Source: CAZXBB01 sp964638815 (GTDB taxonomy: Bacteria; Planctomycetota; Phycisphaerae; Phycisphaerales; SM1A02). From it: a stretch of DNA of 28,117 nucleotides. A program made the translations under genes and the position numbers. Under the pieces are notes generated by a model, which was not told the origin of the DNA, ran no database searches, and saw nothing but the letters and a program-made list of their open reading frames with translations. Each line of letters starts with the position of its first letter. The stretch's first letter is position 1. Positions 6,607-13,871 of the stretch are shown piece by piece. The stretch lies in assembly GCA_964638815.1 (NCBI GenBank), contig CAZXBB010000361.1, forward strand, positions 1 through 28,117, in the 5' to 3' direction.

Positions 6607-9444
6607 TTATCGGGCCCGGTTACGGGACTCGCGCAACTCGGCCAGCACCTGCTCGATCTCGGCGATCCGATCCTCGAGCGCCGCGACCTCGTCCTGCGCG
6701 CCGTCGGTCTCGTCGTCGAGGTTCTCGATGAGGGACTCGTACTCTTCGGCCTCGGAGGCCATCGCGAGCGACTTCTCGAGCAGCTCCTCGGCCTTCGCCG
6801 CGGCGCCGCGCTCGGTCTGCCGGCGCGCCTGATCGGCGTACTGCTCCGCCTTCCGGCGCAGATCGCTCATGAGCCGTTCGAGCCGCTGCTGCTCGCCGCG
6901 GTGGCCCTGCGCTTCGTGCTGAAGCGCAACGAGCGTCTCCCGGAGTCCGTGCAGTTCCGCGAACTGCTGCTCCGCCGCGCGCTCGTACCGGCCGGCCCGG
7001 CTCTCCGCCCATTCGGCGTAGGTGTCGGCCGAGTCCGCGTGCCCGGGGGTTTCCGCCGACTCGGGTGACTCGGGTGACTCGCGCGACTCGCGTGACTGCC
7101 CCGGCGCACTGCGGCCGTCGCGCTCGATCATGCGGACGAACGCGCCGAAGATCGCCTGCTCATGGTCGAGTCCGCGCACGCGGATGCTTTCGCAGCGCGG
7201 TGACACGACGATCGGCACGTCGGAGCGAACCATCAGCTTCGACAGCGCCTCGAGCTTGCCCTCGGACAGCACGTAGTCGACCTGCTGCTCCTTGCCATCG
7301 ATGAGCTGCACGAACGCGCCGAACACGCGCTGCTGCGGAGGCGTGCCCTGGACGTCGATGCCGTCGTCGCGCGGGCTGACGAGCACCGGCACGTCGGAGC
7401 GGACCATGAGACTCGTGAGGTCGTTCAGCTTGCCCTTCGGCAGCACGTACGACCGCGTCTGCGTCTCGCAGCGGCACGGCTGCGCGCCGCCGATGCACTG
7501 ACAGTCCGGGAGACCATCGATCAGCCCGAGCGGATTCGTGCCGGCGTGCCGGCGGTGATCATCGCCGTCGCGGCCGTCGTGCACGTTATGCGGCGTCCGG
7601 AGCAGGGCCCGGGCCGCCTCGGGCAGGGCGGGAAGGTCCGCCGGCGCGATGAAGGGGTGCAGGCCCTCGAGAAGCCCGCCGACGTCGGGGACGCGATCCT
7701 GGGCGCGATCACGCCACTGCCGGAGCTGCTCGCGGAGCATCTCGAGCTGCCGCTGGAGATGCTCCAGCCGCTCCTCGATCGCCGCAGCGCCGCGGTGACC
7801 GCTGTAGACCTCGAACGTGTTGGGCCCGGGCGGCATGTGGGGCAATGTCGGAATGGACGGGACCGGCGGAACGGACGGAACCGGCGGAACGGGAGCGATG
7901 CCGTAGATGCCGGCGGATGCGCCGGGAGCGCGCGGGGCACGCGGCGCCTGGAGCTCGCGCGGCGCCCTCGGCGCCTTCGGCGCCCTCGCCCGGGCGACCG
8001 GCTCTCCCTCCTTCGGCGTCGGGGGGCACGCGAGCGCGGGCGTCATGAGCCAGCCGGCTCCGGCGACCAGACCCGCGAGCGCCACGCCGCCGAGCGTCAG
8101 GCGCGGCTTCAACTGTTGCGTCATCACCATCGTCAGTCTCCTTGCGAATCGTTTTGCGGGAAGGTCGGACGCTCCGAGACGCACGGCCGGCACGGCCGGG
8201 AGGCGGGCGCTCGTGAAACGTTTCGTCTCGAGCAGGGCCGTCGCGTACGCGCGACGCCCGGTCGGCATCAGGTTCGTCACCCACGCGTCGCAGCACAGGT
8301 CCGCTTCCTCGTGCAGCCGGCGGCGGATCCACCACACGAGCGGGTTCCACCAGTACACGCAGCCGACGGCGGTCTCGATCCAGCAGATCCAGTGGTCGCG
8401 ACGCCGCAGGTGCGCGAGCTCGTGACACAGCACGGCCCGGCGTCCGACGTCGTCGAGCTGGTCCCACAGGGCCGCGGGGAACAGCAGGCAGGCGCGACGT
8501 CCGCACCAGACCATCGGCGAGATGCGCGAAGGCACGAGGCGCGTGTCGGGCGCCCGACGCAGGCCCACGTCGCGCGCACACCGCGCGACGACGTTCAGCA
8601 CGTGCGGCGGGGCGGGGGCCGCCGCCCGGATGAGCCGCCGGAAGCGAATGATGCGAACGACGAGCAGCAGGAACACGAACACCGCACCGCCCGCCCAGAC
8701 CGAGAGAGGAATCGGGGGAAGGCTCATCGCAGCGTCGCGGATGGCGGTGAGCTGGCGACGCCATTCGGCGATCGCGCTCTCACGCGGAGAGGCGGGGACT
8801 GCGGCGGCGGCGGGAGGGGCAAGCGCGGCGGGCGGGGCAACCGCCACGGGCGGGGCTTCGGGTAAACGCGGCAGGACGACCGGCGGCGCCGCCGCAACGA
8901 CGATCGGCGGGGGGGCGACAGCGCCGCGGGACGTGCGGACGTCGGGAGCCACCGGCGTTCGCGCCGGGCGCATCGGCGCACGCGACACAACCTGTTCCGG
9001 CGGTGGACTTCCCACGACGGTGGGCGAGGCGGCGCGACGCTCGATCTGCCCGCTCAGGTCGGGGACGGTGACGCGCGCGGGCGGCGTCGGCGCGGCGGGC
9101 GCAGCGCGAGGCACGGCGAACGTCGCGGTGAGTGCCGTCGTTTCCGGCGCCGGGGATGCGTCCGGTTTCGGGGCGCGCGGGGGCGGCGGCGGCGGCGCGG
9201 GGACCGCCGCGGGCCTTGTGTACCCGATCGACGCGTGCCCGATCGAGCCAGACCCGATCGACGCCGTCGAGGGCAGCGGCAGCACCGGCAACACGGGCGC
9301 GAAAACGAGCAGCATCAGCATCGTCAGCCACAGTGCGTGCCGCGTCGTCGGCTTGCAGGGGACCCACCGGCAGACGCCCGCGATCACCAGCGCCATCGGA
9401 ATGGCGGCGAGTGCATAGCGCCAGAGGAGTTCGGTGGGCGGCAC
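6607..9444 (-). CDS. BlaR1/MecR1-type M56 membrane metalloprotease with novel C-terminal region
   Basis: The 945-residue product starts at GTG 9444, 10 bp after blaI. Membrane helices lie near residues 7-26, 36-57 and 245-267, with a long Pro/Ala-rich linker between the second and third. The zinc protease core is intact: H341-E-L-A-H345 followed by RRRDHW, then NPLVWWIRRRLHEEADLCCD, as in the M56 family. A further helix (about 447-470) ends the membrane part. The C-terminus has no SxxK/SxN/KTG penicillin-binding domain. It has a Pro-rich stretch, a coiled coil, a Cys-rich patch (DCQCIGGAQPCRC), two tandem copies of a ~57-residue domain (from about 665 and 723) and a long terminal coiled coil (about 808-945). 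By analogy it senses an envelope signal and destroys the BlaI repressor; the signal is unknown. Confidence 0.88.
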   Translation of the reverse strand: MPPTELLWRYALAAIPMALVIAGVCRWVPCKPTTRHALWLTMLMLLVFAPVLPVLPLPSTASIGSGSIGHASIGYTRPAAVPAPPPPPPRAPKPDASPAPETTALTATFAVPRAAPAAPTPPARVTVPDLSGQIERRAASPTVVGSPPPEQVVSRAPMRPARTPVAPDVRTSRGAVAPPPIVVAAAPPVVLPRLPEAPPVAVAPPAALAPPAAAAVPASPRESAIAEWRRQLTAIRDAAMSLPPIPLSVWAGGAVFVFLLLVVRIIRFRRLIRAAAPAPPHVLNVVARCARDVGLRRAPDTRLVPSRISPMVWCGRRACLLFPAALWDQLDDVGRRAVLCHELAHLRRRDHWICWIETAVGCVYWWNPLVWWIRRRLHEEADLCCDAWVTNLMPTGRRAYATALLETKRFTSARLPAVPAVRLGASDLPAKRFARRLTMVMTQQLKPRLTLGGVALAGLVAGAGWLMTPALACPPTPKEGEPVARARAPKAPRAPRELQAPRAPRAPGASAGIYGIAPVPPVPSVPPVPSIPTLPHMPPGPNTFEVYSGHRGAAAIEERLEHLQRQLEMLREQLRQWRDRAQDRVPDVGGLLEGLHPFIAPADLPALPEAARALLRTPHNVHDGRDGDDHRRHAGTNPLGLIDGLPDCQCIGGAQPCRCETQTRSYVLPKGKLNDLTSLMVRSDVPVLVSPRDDGIDVQGTPPQQRVFGAFVQLIDGKEQQVDYVLSEGKLEALSKLMVRSDVPIVVSPRCESIRVRGLDHEQAIFGAFVRMIERDGRSAPGQSRESRESPESPESAETPGHADSADTYAEWAESRAGRYERAAEQQFAELHGLRETLVALQHEAQGHRGEQQRLERLMSDLRRKAEQYADQARRQTERGAAAKAEELLEKSLAMASEAEEYESLIENLDDETDGAQDEVAALEDRIAEIEQVLAELRESRNRAR

Positions 9445-9454
9445 GGGGGATCCC

Positions 9455-9916
9455 CTACGGGTTCGGATCTTCCGGGTGGTGGCGGTGGTCGCGGCGGTCG
9501 CGGCGGTCTTTGCGGTCCTCGCGATGCGGGGCGGCGCCCCGATCGCGATCCAGTCGGTCGATGAGGTCGTGGAGCGCCGTCACCTCCTCGTCCGTGAAGC
9601 TCCGCTCGCGCACGAGCTGGAGCACCAGCGGACCGGCGGCGCCGTCGTACAGCTCTTCGAGCAGCGTTTCGAGGCGGGACTTCGAGACCTTCTCGCGGGT
9701 CACGGTCGGCCGGTAGACGTACGCGACCTCCGAGCGGTCGCTGGCCACGCAGCCCTTCTGCTCGAGGCGGCTGAGGAAGGTCAGCACGGTCGTATACGCG
9801 AGCTTGCGGCCCCGGGCGTGCAGGTGGTTCATCACCTCCCGCACGGTCGAGGGCCCCTCGTCCCAGAGGGTGCGAAGGACCTCAAGTTCCGCGGTGCCGG
9901 GATCTGATTCGAGCAA
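9455..9916 (-). CDS. blaI: BlaI/MecI-type winged-helix repressor
   Basis: The 153-residue product carries the BlaI/MecI DNA-binding domain: TAELEVLRTLWDEGPSTVREV, then YTTVLTFLSRLEQKGCVASDR and AYVYRPTVTRE, which make the winged helix. A C-terminal dimerisation segment follows (LETLLEELYDGAAGPLVLQL). A very charged tail rich in R, D and H (from about residue 125) extends beyond the usual family length of about 120-130. I chose TTG 9916 because GGAGGAG lies 6 bp upstream and family members start just before this domain. A GTG at 10066 is open in frame but would add 50 Gly/Arg-rich residues. The gene is 10 bp from the protease gene, and two operators precede it, so it should repress its own operon. 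Confidence 0.85.
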   Translation of the reverse strand: MLESDPGTAELEVLRTLWDEGPSTVREVMNHLHARGRKLAYTTVLTFLSRLEQKGCVASDRSEVAYVYRPTVTREKVSKSRLETLLEELYDGAAGPLVLQLVRERSFTDEEVTALHDLIDRLDRDRGAAPHREDRKDRRDRRDHRHHPEDPNP

Positions 9917-10010
9917 GGCGAGCTCCTCCGCCTGTCCACGCCGCAGCCGATCCCGGAATCCCCCGCGTCGCCCCCGGAACGTCCGCCCGGCGCTCCCGGC
10001 CCCCGGCCAT

Positions 10011-10046
10011 CCATCCCCCGATCCATCCCCCGATCCATCCCCCGGT
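10011..10046 (-). repeat. Three 12-bp repeats in the blaI leader, G-rich in RNA
   Basis: Three tandem units of ccatcccccgat (last unit ends ggt) lie between the operators and the start of blaI. In the leftward transcript each reads ATCGGGGGATGG, giving three G5 runs plus GG pairs and several AUG codons in a frame different from blaI. The run could fold into a G-quadruplex in the mRNA leader; this is inferred from base content. Confidence 0.7.
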
Positions 10047-10071
10047 CCACCCACCGCCGGGCACACGCTCC

Positions 10072-10087
10072 TACTACACGCGTCGTT
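10072..10087. promoter_or_regulatory. BlaI-type operator, downstream site
   Basis: The 16 bp tactacacgcgtcgtt match the classical BlaI/MecI operator TACTACA-NN-TGTAGTA at 11 of 14 fixed positions: the left half is perfect and the right half differs at three bases. It lies about 32 bp centre-to-centre from the second site, close to three helical turns, and downstream of the expected transcription start. The family consensus is quoted from established knowledge of staphylococcal bla/mec operators. Confidence 0.8.
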
Positions 10088-10099
10088 GGCTACCTGCGG

Positions 10100-10129
10100 A
10101 TCCTACTACGTGTGTCGTGGGCCTGTCAA
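10100..10129 (-). promoter_or_regulatory. Promoter of the blaI-blaR operon
   Basis: On the minus strand a perfect TTGACA (10129-10124) is followed after 18 bp by TAGGAT (10105-10100), a four-of-six match to TATAAT. The upstream BlaI-type operator covers the spacer and overlaps the -10 element, and the second operator lies just downstream. This is the layout expected for autorepression. Transcription would begin near 10093, giving a leader of about 175 nt. Confidence 0.75.
10104..10119. promoter_or_regulatory. BlaI-type operator overlapping the promoter
   Basis: The 16 bp tactacgtgtgtcgtg match TACTACA-NN-TGTAGTA at 11 of 14 fixed positions. The site lies between the TTGACA and the -10 hexamer of the leftward promoter, so a bound repressor would block RNA polymerase. 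Confidence 0.8.
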
Positions 10130-10343
10130 GGCTGGTTATACGGAATCGCGGAAGGCGGGTTTCGGCCATTCCGAGGTCCGATATGGCGAATCGCAATAAA
10201 TCGGGGGGCCGGCGGGCGACGGCGCCCGATGAACACCCCTCGCGAGGAGCGAAGTCTGCGGCCGGAACGGATTCCGGCCGACCCGAGTCGAGCGGGGCCT
10301 GGGGAAGGAGCCCGCCCCCCGTTCCGGACCCTGGAGCATTCAC

Positions 10344-11054
10344 GTGAACGAAGAGATCGTCGTCGAGCGCTTGTTCGCGGCCCTGACCGCCGGCAACCGC
10401 AACGAAGCCCGCTGCATCATGCGGGAGGTTTCGGAGACCGGGATGGTGGCCGAGGAGATCACGCACCGGATCTACTGGCCCGCGCTCGAGATGATCAACC
10501 AGCTTTTCCGCGCCGACCAGCTCAGCGCGATCGCGCACCACTACGCCACGCGTCTTCTGCGCACGCTCGTCGACCAGGCCCAGGCCGACTACACGCAGCG
10601 CGAGCGACGCGGCCGCAGTGTCGTGATGTTCTGTGGCGACGGCGAGGTCGAGGATCTCGCCGGGCAGCTTGCGGCGGACCTCGTCGAGGCCGACGGGTAC
10701 GAGGTGTACTTCAGTGGCGGCGGCGTCGCCAACGACGAGATCATGGAAGAGGTGGGGCTGCACCGTCCGGACATCCTCCTCATGTTCGGCTCCTCCCCGG
10801 GCGACGCGCCGAATATCCGCACGCTCATCGACAGCATCCGGAAGGTCAACGCGTGTCCCGACATGCAGGTGGTCGTCGGCGGCGGCGTGTTCAACCGTGC
10901 CGAAGGCCTCGCCGAGGAGATCGGCGCCGACCTGTGGGTCAAGACGCCCCGCGAGCTCGTCGAGAAGCTTGAGTCGCAGCGCGACCGGCGCGCGACGGCG
11001 GACCAGCGCACCGTGGGACGCAACCGCCGCGCCGGCAAGGTGGCGGCGGCGTAG
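10344..11054 (+). CDS. Cobalamin-binding-fold protein with altered B12 motif
   Basis: The 236-residue product has two parts. Residues 1-90 are helical and resemble the B12-binding cap of MetH, MtaC and CarH (YWPALEMINQLFRADQLSAIAHHYATRLL). Residues about 92-220 resemble the Rossmann-like B12 domain, with FSGGGV, ILLMFGSSPG and VVVGGGVFNRAEGLAEEIGAD. The usual D-x-H-x-x-G cobalt-ligand motif is missing: the corresponding stretch reads GDGEVEDLAG, so no lower-ligand His is seen. The Gly-Gly near the end is kept. The product may bind cobalamin without His, bind another ligand, or act as a sensor. The start is GTG 10344, with GGAG nine bases upstream. The gene stands alone, divergent from the blaI operon, and is followed by a terminator. 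Its function is not known. Confidence 0.75.
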   Translation: MNEEIVVERLFAALTAGNRNEARCIMREVSETGMVAEEITHRIYWPALEMINQLFRADQLSAIAHHYATRLLRTLVDQAQADYTQRERRGRSVVMFCGDGEVEDLAGQLAADLVEADGYEVYFSGGGVANDEIMEEVGLHRPDILLMFGSSPGDAPNIRTLIDSIRKVNACPDMQVVVGGGVFNRAEGLAEEIGADLWVKTPRELVEKLESQRDRRATADQRTVGRNRRAGKVAAA

Positions 11055-11096
11055 GTTCGTTCTGACGAAGCGGCGAGAGACAGAGACAGAGTGAAG

Positions 11097-11129
11097 CCGG
11101 CAGGCACGGAGGCCCGCCGGTTTTCATTT
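11097..11129 (+). terminator. Rho-independent terminator after the B12-fold gene
   Basis: The arms ccggcaggc (11097-11105) and gcccgccgg (11112-11120) pair over nine positions with one A/C mismatch around a six-base loop and are followed by ttttcattt. The T-tract overlaps the stop codon of the convergent xylulokinase gene. It lies 42 bp after the stop of the plus-strand gene and may also slow leftward transcription. Confidence 0.8.
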
Positions 11130-12653
11130 CCGGGCCAGCGCGGAGAGCGCCCGGAACTCCGGCGCGAGCACGGGGTAGAGCGCGCGGTAACGTTCGTACA
11201 CCGCGCGGTAGGCGGGGGCCTGCGCACCGGGCCGCGTCGCGCCGGTCTCGCGTACGACCGAGCGCGCAGCTTCCGGCACGCCCGGGAAGACGCCGACGCC
11301 GACGCCCGCGAGGAGCGCCGCCCCGAACGCCGCGCCCTGCGTCGCGTTCACCGTAACCACCTCGGCGTCGAAGACGTCCGCGAGCATCTGGCGCCACACC
11401 GCGCTCCGCACGCCGCCGCCGGAGACGCGCACCCGCGGCGCCGGCGTGCCGAGCGCCCGGACGAGCCCCAGCGCGTCCATCAGCCCGAACGTCACGCCCT
11501 CCATGACCGCGCGGGTCATGTGCGCCCTGGTGTGCCGCAGCGTGAGACCGACGAACGCGCCGCGCGCGTCGGGATCGGCGTGGGGCGTGCGCTCGCCCGC
11601 GAGGTAGGGGAGGAACACGAGTCCCTCCGCTCCCGGTGGGATTCCGGCCGCGTCGCCGACGAGCAGGTCGTAGGCATCGCCGCCGGTTTCCGCCGCCCGG
11701 GCGACCTCTGCCTGCCCGAGCGTGTCGCGGTACCAGCGCACGCTGCCGCCCGCGGAGAGCATGACCCCCATCACGTGCCAGACCCCCGGCGCCGCGTGGC
11801 AGTACGCGTGCAGCGCACCGTCGGGATCGGTGCGGAACGACGCCGTCGAAGCGAACACAACGCCGGACGTGCCGATCGTGACGGATACGGTCCCGTCGTC
11901 CACGACGCCGCACCCGACGGCTTCCGCCGCCTGGTCGCCCGCGCCCGCGACGACGGGCGTGCCGGTGCGCAGGCCGCACGCCTCCGCGCCGGCGTCGCTC
12001 ACGGCCGCGCACACCGTGGGCGACTCCACAGTCTCGGGCAGCCACGCCGTCGGCACTTCGAGCGCGTCGATCATCGTGTCCGACCACGCGCGACGCCCGA
12101 CGTCGAACAGCGAGGTGCCCGACGCGTCGGCGACGTCCATCGCGAGCGCCCCGGTGAGGCGGTAGCGCACATAGTCCTTCGGCAGGAGAAGGTGACGCGC
12201 TGCGGCGCAGACCTCCGGCTCGTGCTCGCGCACCCAGAGGATCTTCGGCGCGGTGAAGCCGGTGAGGGCCGGCTTGCCGGTGACGGCGATCACGGTCGCG
12301 CGCCCGACGCGCTCGTGGATCTCGGCGCACTGCTTCGCGGTGCGCTGGTCGTTCCAGAGGATGGCGGGGCGGAGCACGCGGCCGCGGGCGTCGAGCAGCA
12401 CGAGGCCGTGCATCTGCCCGGTGAGGCCGACGCTCGCGACGTCGCCGCCCGTCGCGTTCGCCTGCACAAGCACCGCGCGGATGCTCGCGATCGCCGCGTT
12501 CCACCAGTCCTCCGGGGACTGCTCGGACCACTGCGGCCGTGGCGTCGAGAGCACGTACTCGTGCGTCGCGGACGCGACGACGGCGCCGGCGTCATCGACG
12601 AGCAGGGCCTTCGTGCCGCTGGTGCCGACGTCGATGCCGAGGAGGTAGCTCAT
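11124..12653 (-). CDS. xylB: Xylulokinase
   Basis: The 509-residue product is a full-length FGGY-family sugar kinase. N-terminal phosphate-binding motif: LLGIDVGTSGTKALLVD (residues 4-20). Further family signatures are SVGLTGQMHGLVLLD, the substrate-binding LRPAILWNDQRTAKQC, and TGKPALTGFTAPKILWVREHEPE. In the second lobe VAGAGDQAAEAVGCGVVDDG supplies the catalytic Asp, followed by VSVTIGTSGVVF and RVSGGGVRSAVWRQMLADV. These match xylulokinases rather than glycerol kinases. The enzyme should phosphorylate D-xylulose to the 5-phosphate in the cytoplasm. It begins 7 bp after the stop of the isomerase-like gene and is the last gene of the leftward run. No strong ribosome site is visible before ATG 12653, so translation may be coupled to the upstream gene. 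Confidence 0.93.
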   Translation of the reverse strand: MSYLLGIDVGTSGTKALLVDDAGAVVASATHEYVLSTPRPQWSEQSPEDWWNAAIASIRAVLVQANATGGDVASVGLTGQMHGLVLLDARGRVLRPAILWNDQRTAKQCAEIHERVGRATVIAVTGKPALTGFTAPKILWVREHEPEVCAAARHLLLPKDYVRYRLTGALAMDVADASGTSLFDVGRRAWSDTMIDALEVPTAWLPETVESPTVCAAVSDAGAEACGLRTGTPVVAGAGDQAAEAVGCGVVDDGTVSVTIGTSGVVFASTASFRTDPDGALHAYCHAAPGVWHVMGVMLSAGGSVRWYRDTLGQAEVARAAETGGDAYDLLVGDAAGIPPGAEGLVFLPYLAGERTPHADPDARGAFVGLTLRHTRAHMTRAVMEGVTFGLMDALGLVRALGTPAPRVRVSGGGVRSAVWRQMLADVFDAEVVTVNATQGAAFGAALLAGVGVGVFPGVPEAARSVVRETGATRPGAQAPAYRAVYERYRALYPVLAPEFRALSALARK

Positions 12654-12660
12654 GGCGCCG

Positions 12661-13812
12661 TCAAAGACCGTCCGGCCGCGGCAGGGGCGCGAGGATTCCG
12701 GCGTCCCGCGCCCGCGCGCGGACCATGTACGCCTCGATCCAGCCCCGCGTACGGTCGGGATGGTCGTGAGCGAAGAGGATCGCCTCGTGATCGAGCGCGT
12801 TGACGCGATCGTTCGCCGCCCGCATCGCGTCCATCGAGATGCGCAGCGCCGTCGCCACGGGCATGCGCTCCGGGTTGATGTCGATGCCGAAGTAGCCGCG
12901 GTAGCCGTGCATCTTGAGCGTGTACAGCGCCGACTCCAGTTGCTCCGGCGAGATCGCCCCCACGTTGAGATCCTGGTCGTAGTTGCCGAGCGGCTGGCTG
13001 TTCCAGTGGGAATGGGCGAGCCGTCCCTCCGAGAGCGGCCAGCTGAACGCGTAGCCGAGATCCTCGTAGCTCATCAGCATGTGGCCGATTTCGGGGTTCA
13101 TGCAGCACAGCGCGTGGCCTTCCTCGAGCCGCGCGCGGTTCTCGGCATGCGTGAGCCGCGCCTCGACCTGGTGCCCGAGCAGCACGCCCTCGGGCGTGGT
13201 GCCGTAGAGAATGTGCCCGCGCGGCTCGTACGCCTTCGGCTCGAACGCCACGCGCACGCCCGGCGCGGAATCCATCGCCTCGGCGAGGCCGGCGGCGAAG
13301 CGGTCGCGCATCGCCGCGAAGTCCAGACCGAAGCCGTGCTCGTACCCGTCGATGCCCGGCCACACGACGGCGAAGTCGGTGTCGAGCTCGAGGTTCAGGG
13401 CGAATGCCTCCTTCGCGCGCGCGACCGCCGCGTTCCGGTGCTTCGCGATCGGGTTCGAGAGCGATCCCCACTCGAACTGCCCGTCCCAGAAGAGCAGGGG
13501 GATCACGGTGACGAGGCGGATGCCCGTGTCGCGGGTGAACGACCGCCACAGCTCGACGTTGTCGGCGTTGATCTCGTTCGGGTAATGTGCCTCGAGCCCG
13601 GCGAGCCCGTCGTCCGCGAGCGATGCCGCGATCGCGAGCCGCGCCTCGATGTCGAGATCGGGCTGGTACTTCGCGTGGAACCGGCTGAACGGCGGCGAGA
13701 AGAACCAGATCCCGGCCGAGAATCTCAGTTCGAGTTCGAAGGACGACAGGTGCGCGACCTGCTCCGCGCGGGAGCGGCGGACTGCCTGGGGGCGGAGGTC
13801 GGCGAGCGGCAT
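12661..13812 (-). CDS. xylA: Xylose-isomerase-like TIM-barrel enzyme
   Basis: The 383-residue product begins at ATG 13812; a GTG three codons earlier is possible, and neither has a clear ribosome site. It is similar to the xylose isomerase family, seen in LEAHYPNE, FAVVWPG, VAFEPKAYEPRGHI (metal Glu and catalytic Lys), NPEIGH (metal Glu and His), NYDQDLNVG (two metal Asp) and GYFGIDINPER (metal Asp). From my recalled alignment with actinobacterial enzymes, the HIDLNGQ segment reads HSHWNSQ here, so the Asp that binds the structural metal is His. It should interconvert an aldose and a ketose, most likely xylose and xylulose given the adjacent xylulokinase. It follows the polyketide synthase gene by 59 bp on the same strand. 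Substrate identity is inferred. Confidence 0.8.
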   Translation of the reverse strand: MPLADLRPQAVRRSRAEQVAHLSSFELELRFSAGIWFFSPPFSRFHAKYQPDLDIEARLAIAASLADDGLAGLEAHYPNEINADNVELWRSFTRDTGIRLVTVIPLLFWDGQFEWGSLSNPIAKHRNAAVARAKEAFALNLELDTDFAVVWPGIDGYEHGFGLDFAAMRDRFAAGLAEAMDSAPGVRVAFEPKAYEPRGHILYGTTPEGVLLGHQVEARLTHAENRARLEEGHALCCMNPEIGHMLMSYEDLGYAFSWPLSEGRLAHSHWNSQPLGNYDQDLNVGAISPEQLESALYTLKMHGYRGYFGIDINPERMPVATALRISMDAMRAANDRVNALDHEAILFAHDHPDRTRGWIEAYMVRARARDAGILAPLPRPDGL

Positions 13813-13871
13813 GTCCGGCACGATAACGGCAACGGATCGTGGAGGGGCGACGCGCCCTCGTTCGCGGTCGA

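Noticed and set aside
4649..6832. Long open frame on the plus strand opposite the TPR gene
   Set aside because: It is a GC-driven shadow: Arg/Val/Glu-rich, no domain, and antiparallel to a gene with clear TPR repeats and a signal peptide.
9917..10066. 50-residue N-terminal extension of BlaI from GTG 10066
   Set aside because: It would be Gly/Arg-rich repeat sequence, unlike any BlaI, while TTG 9916 has an ideal GGAGGAG six bases upstream.
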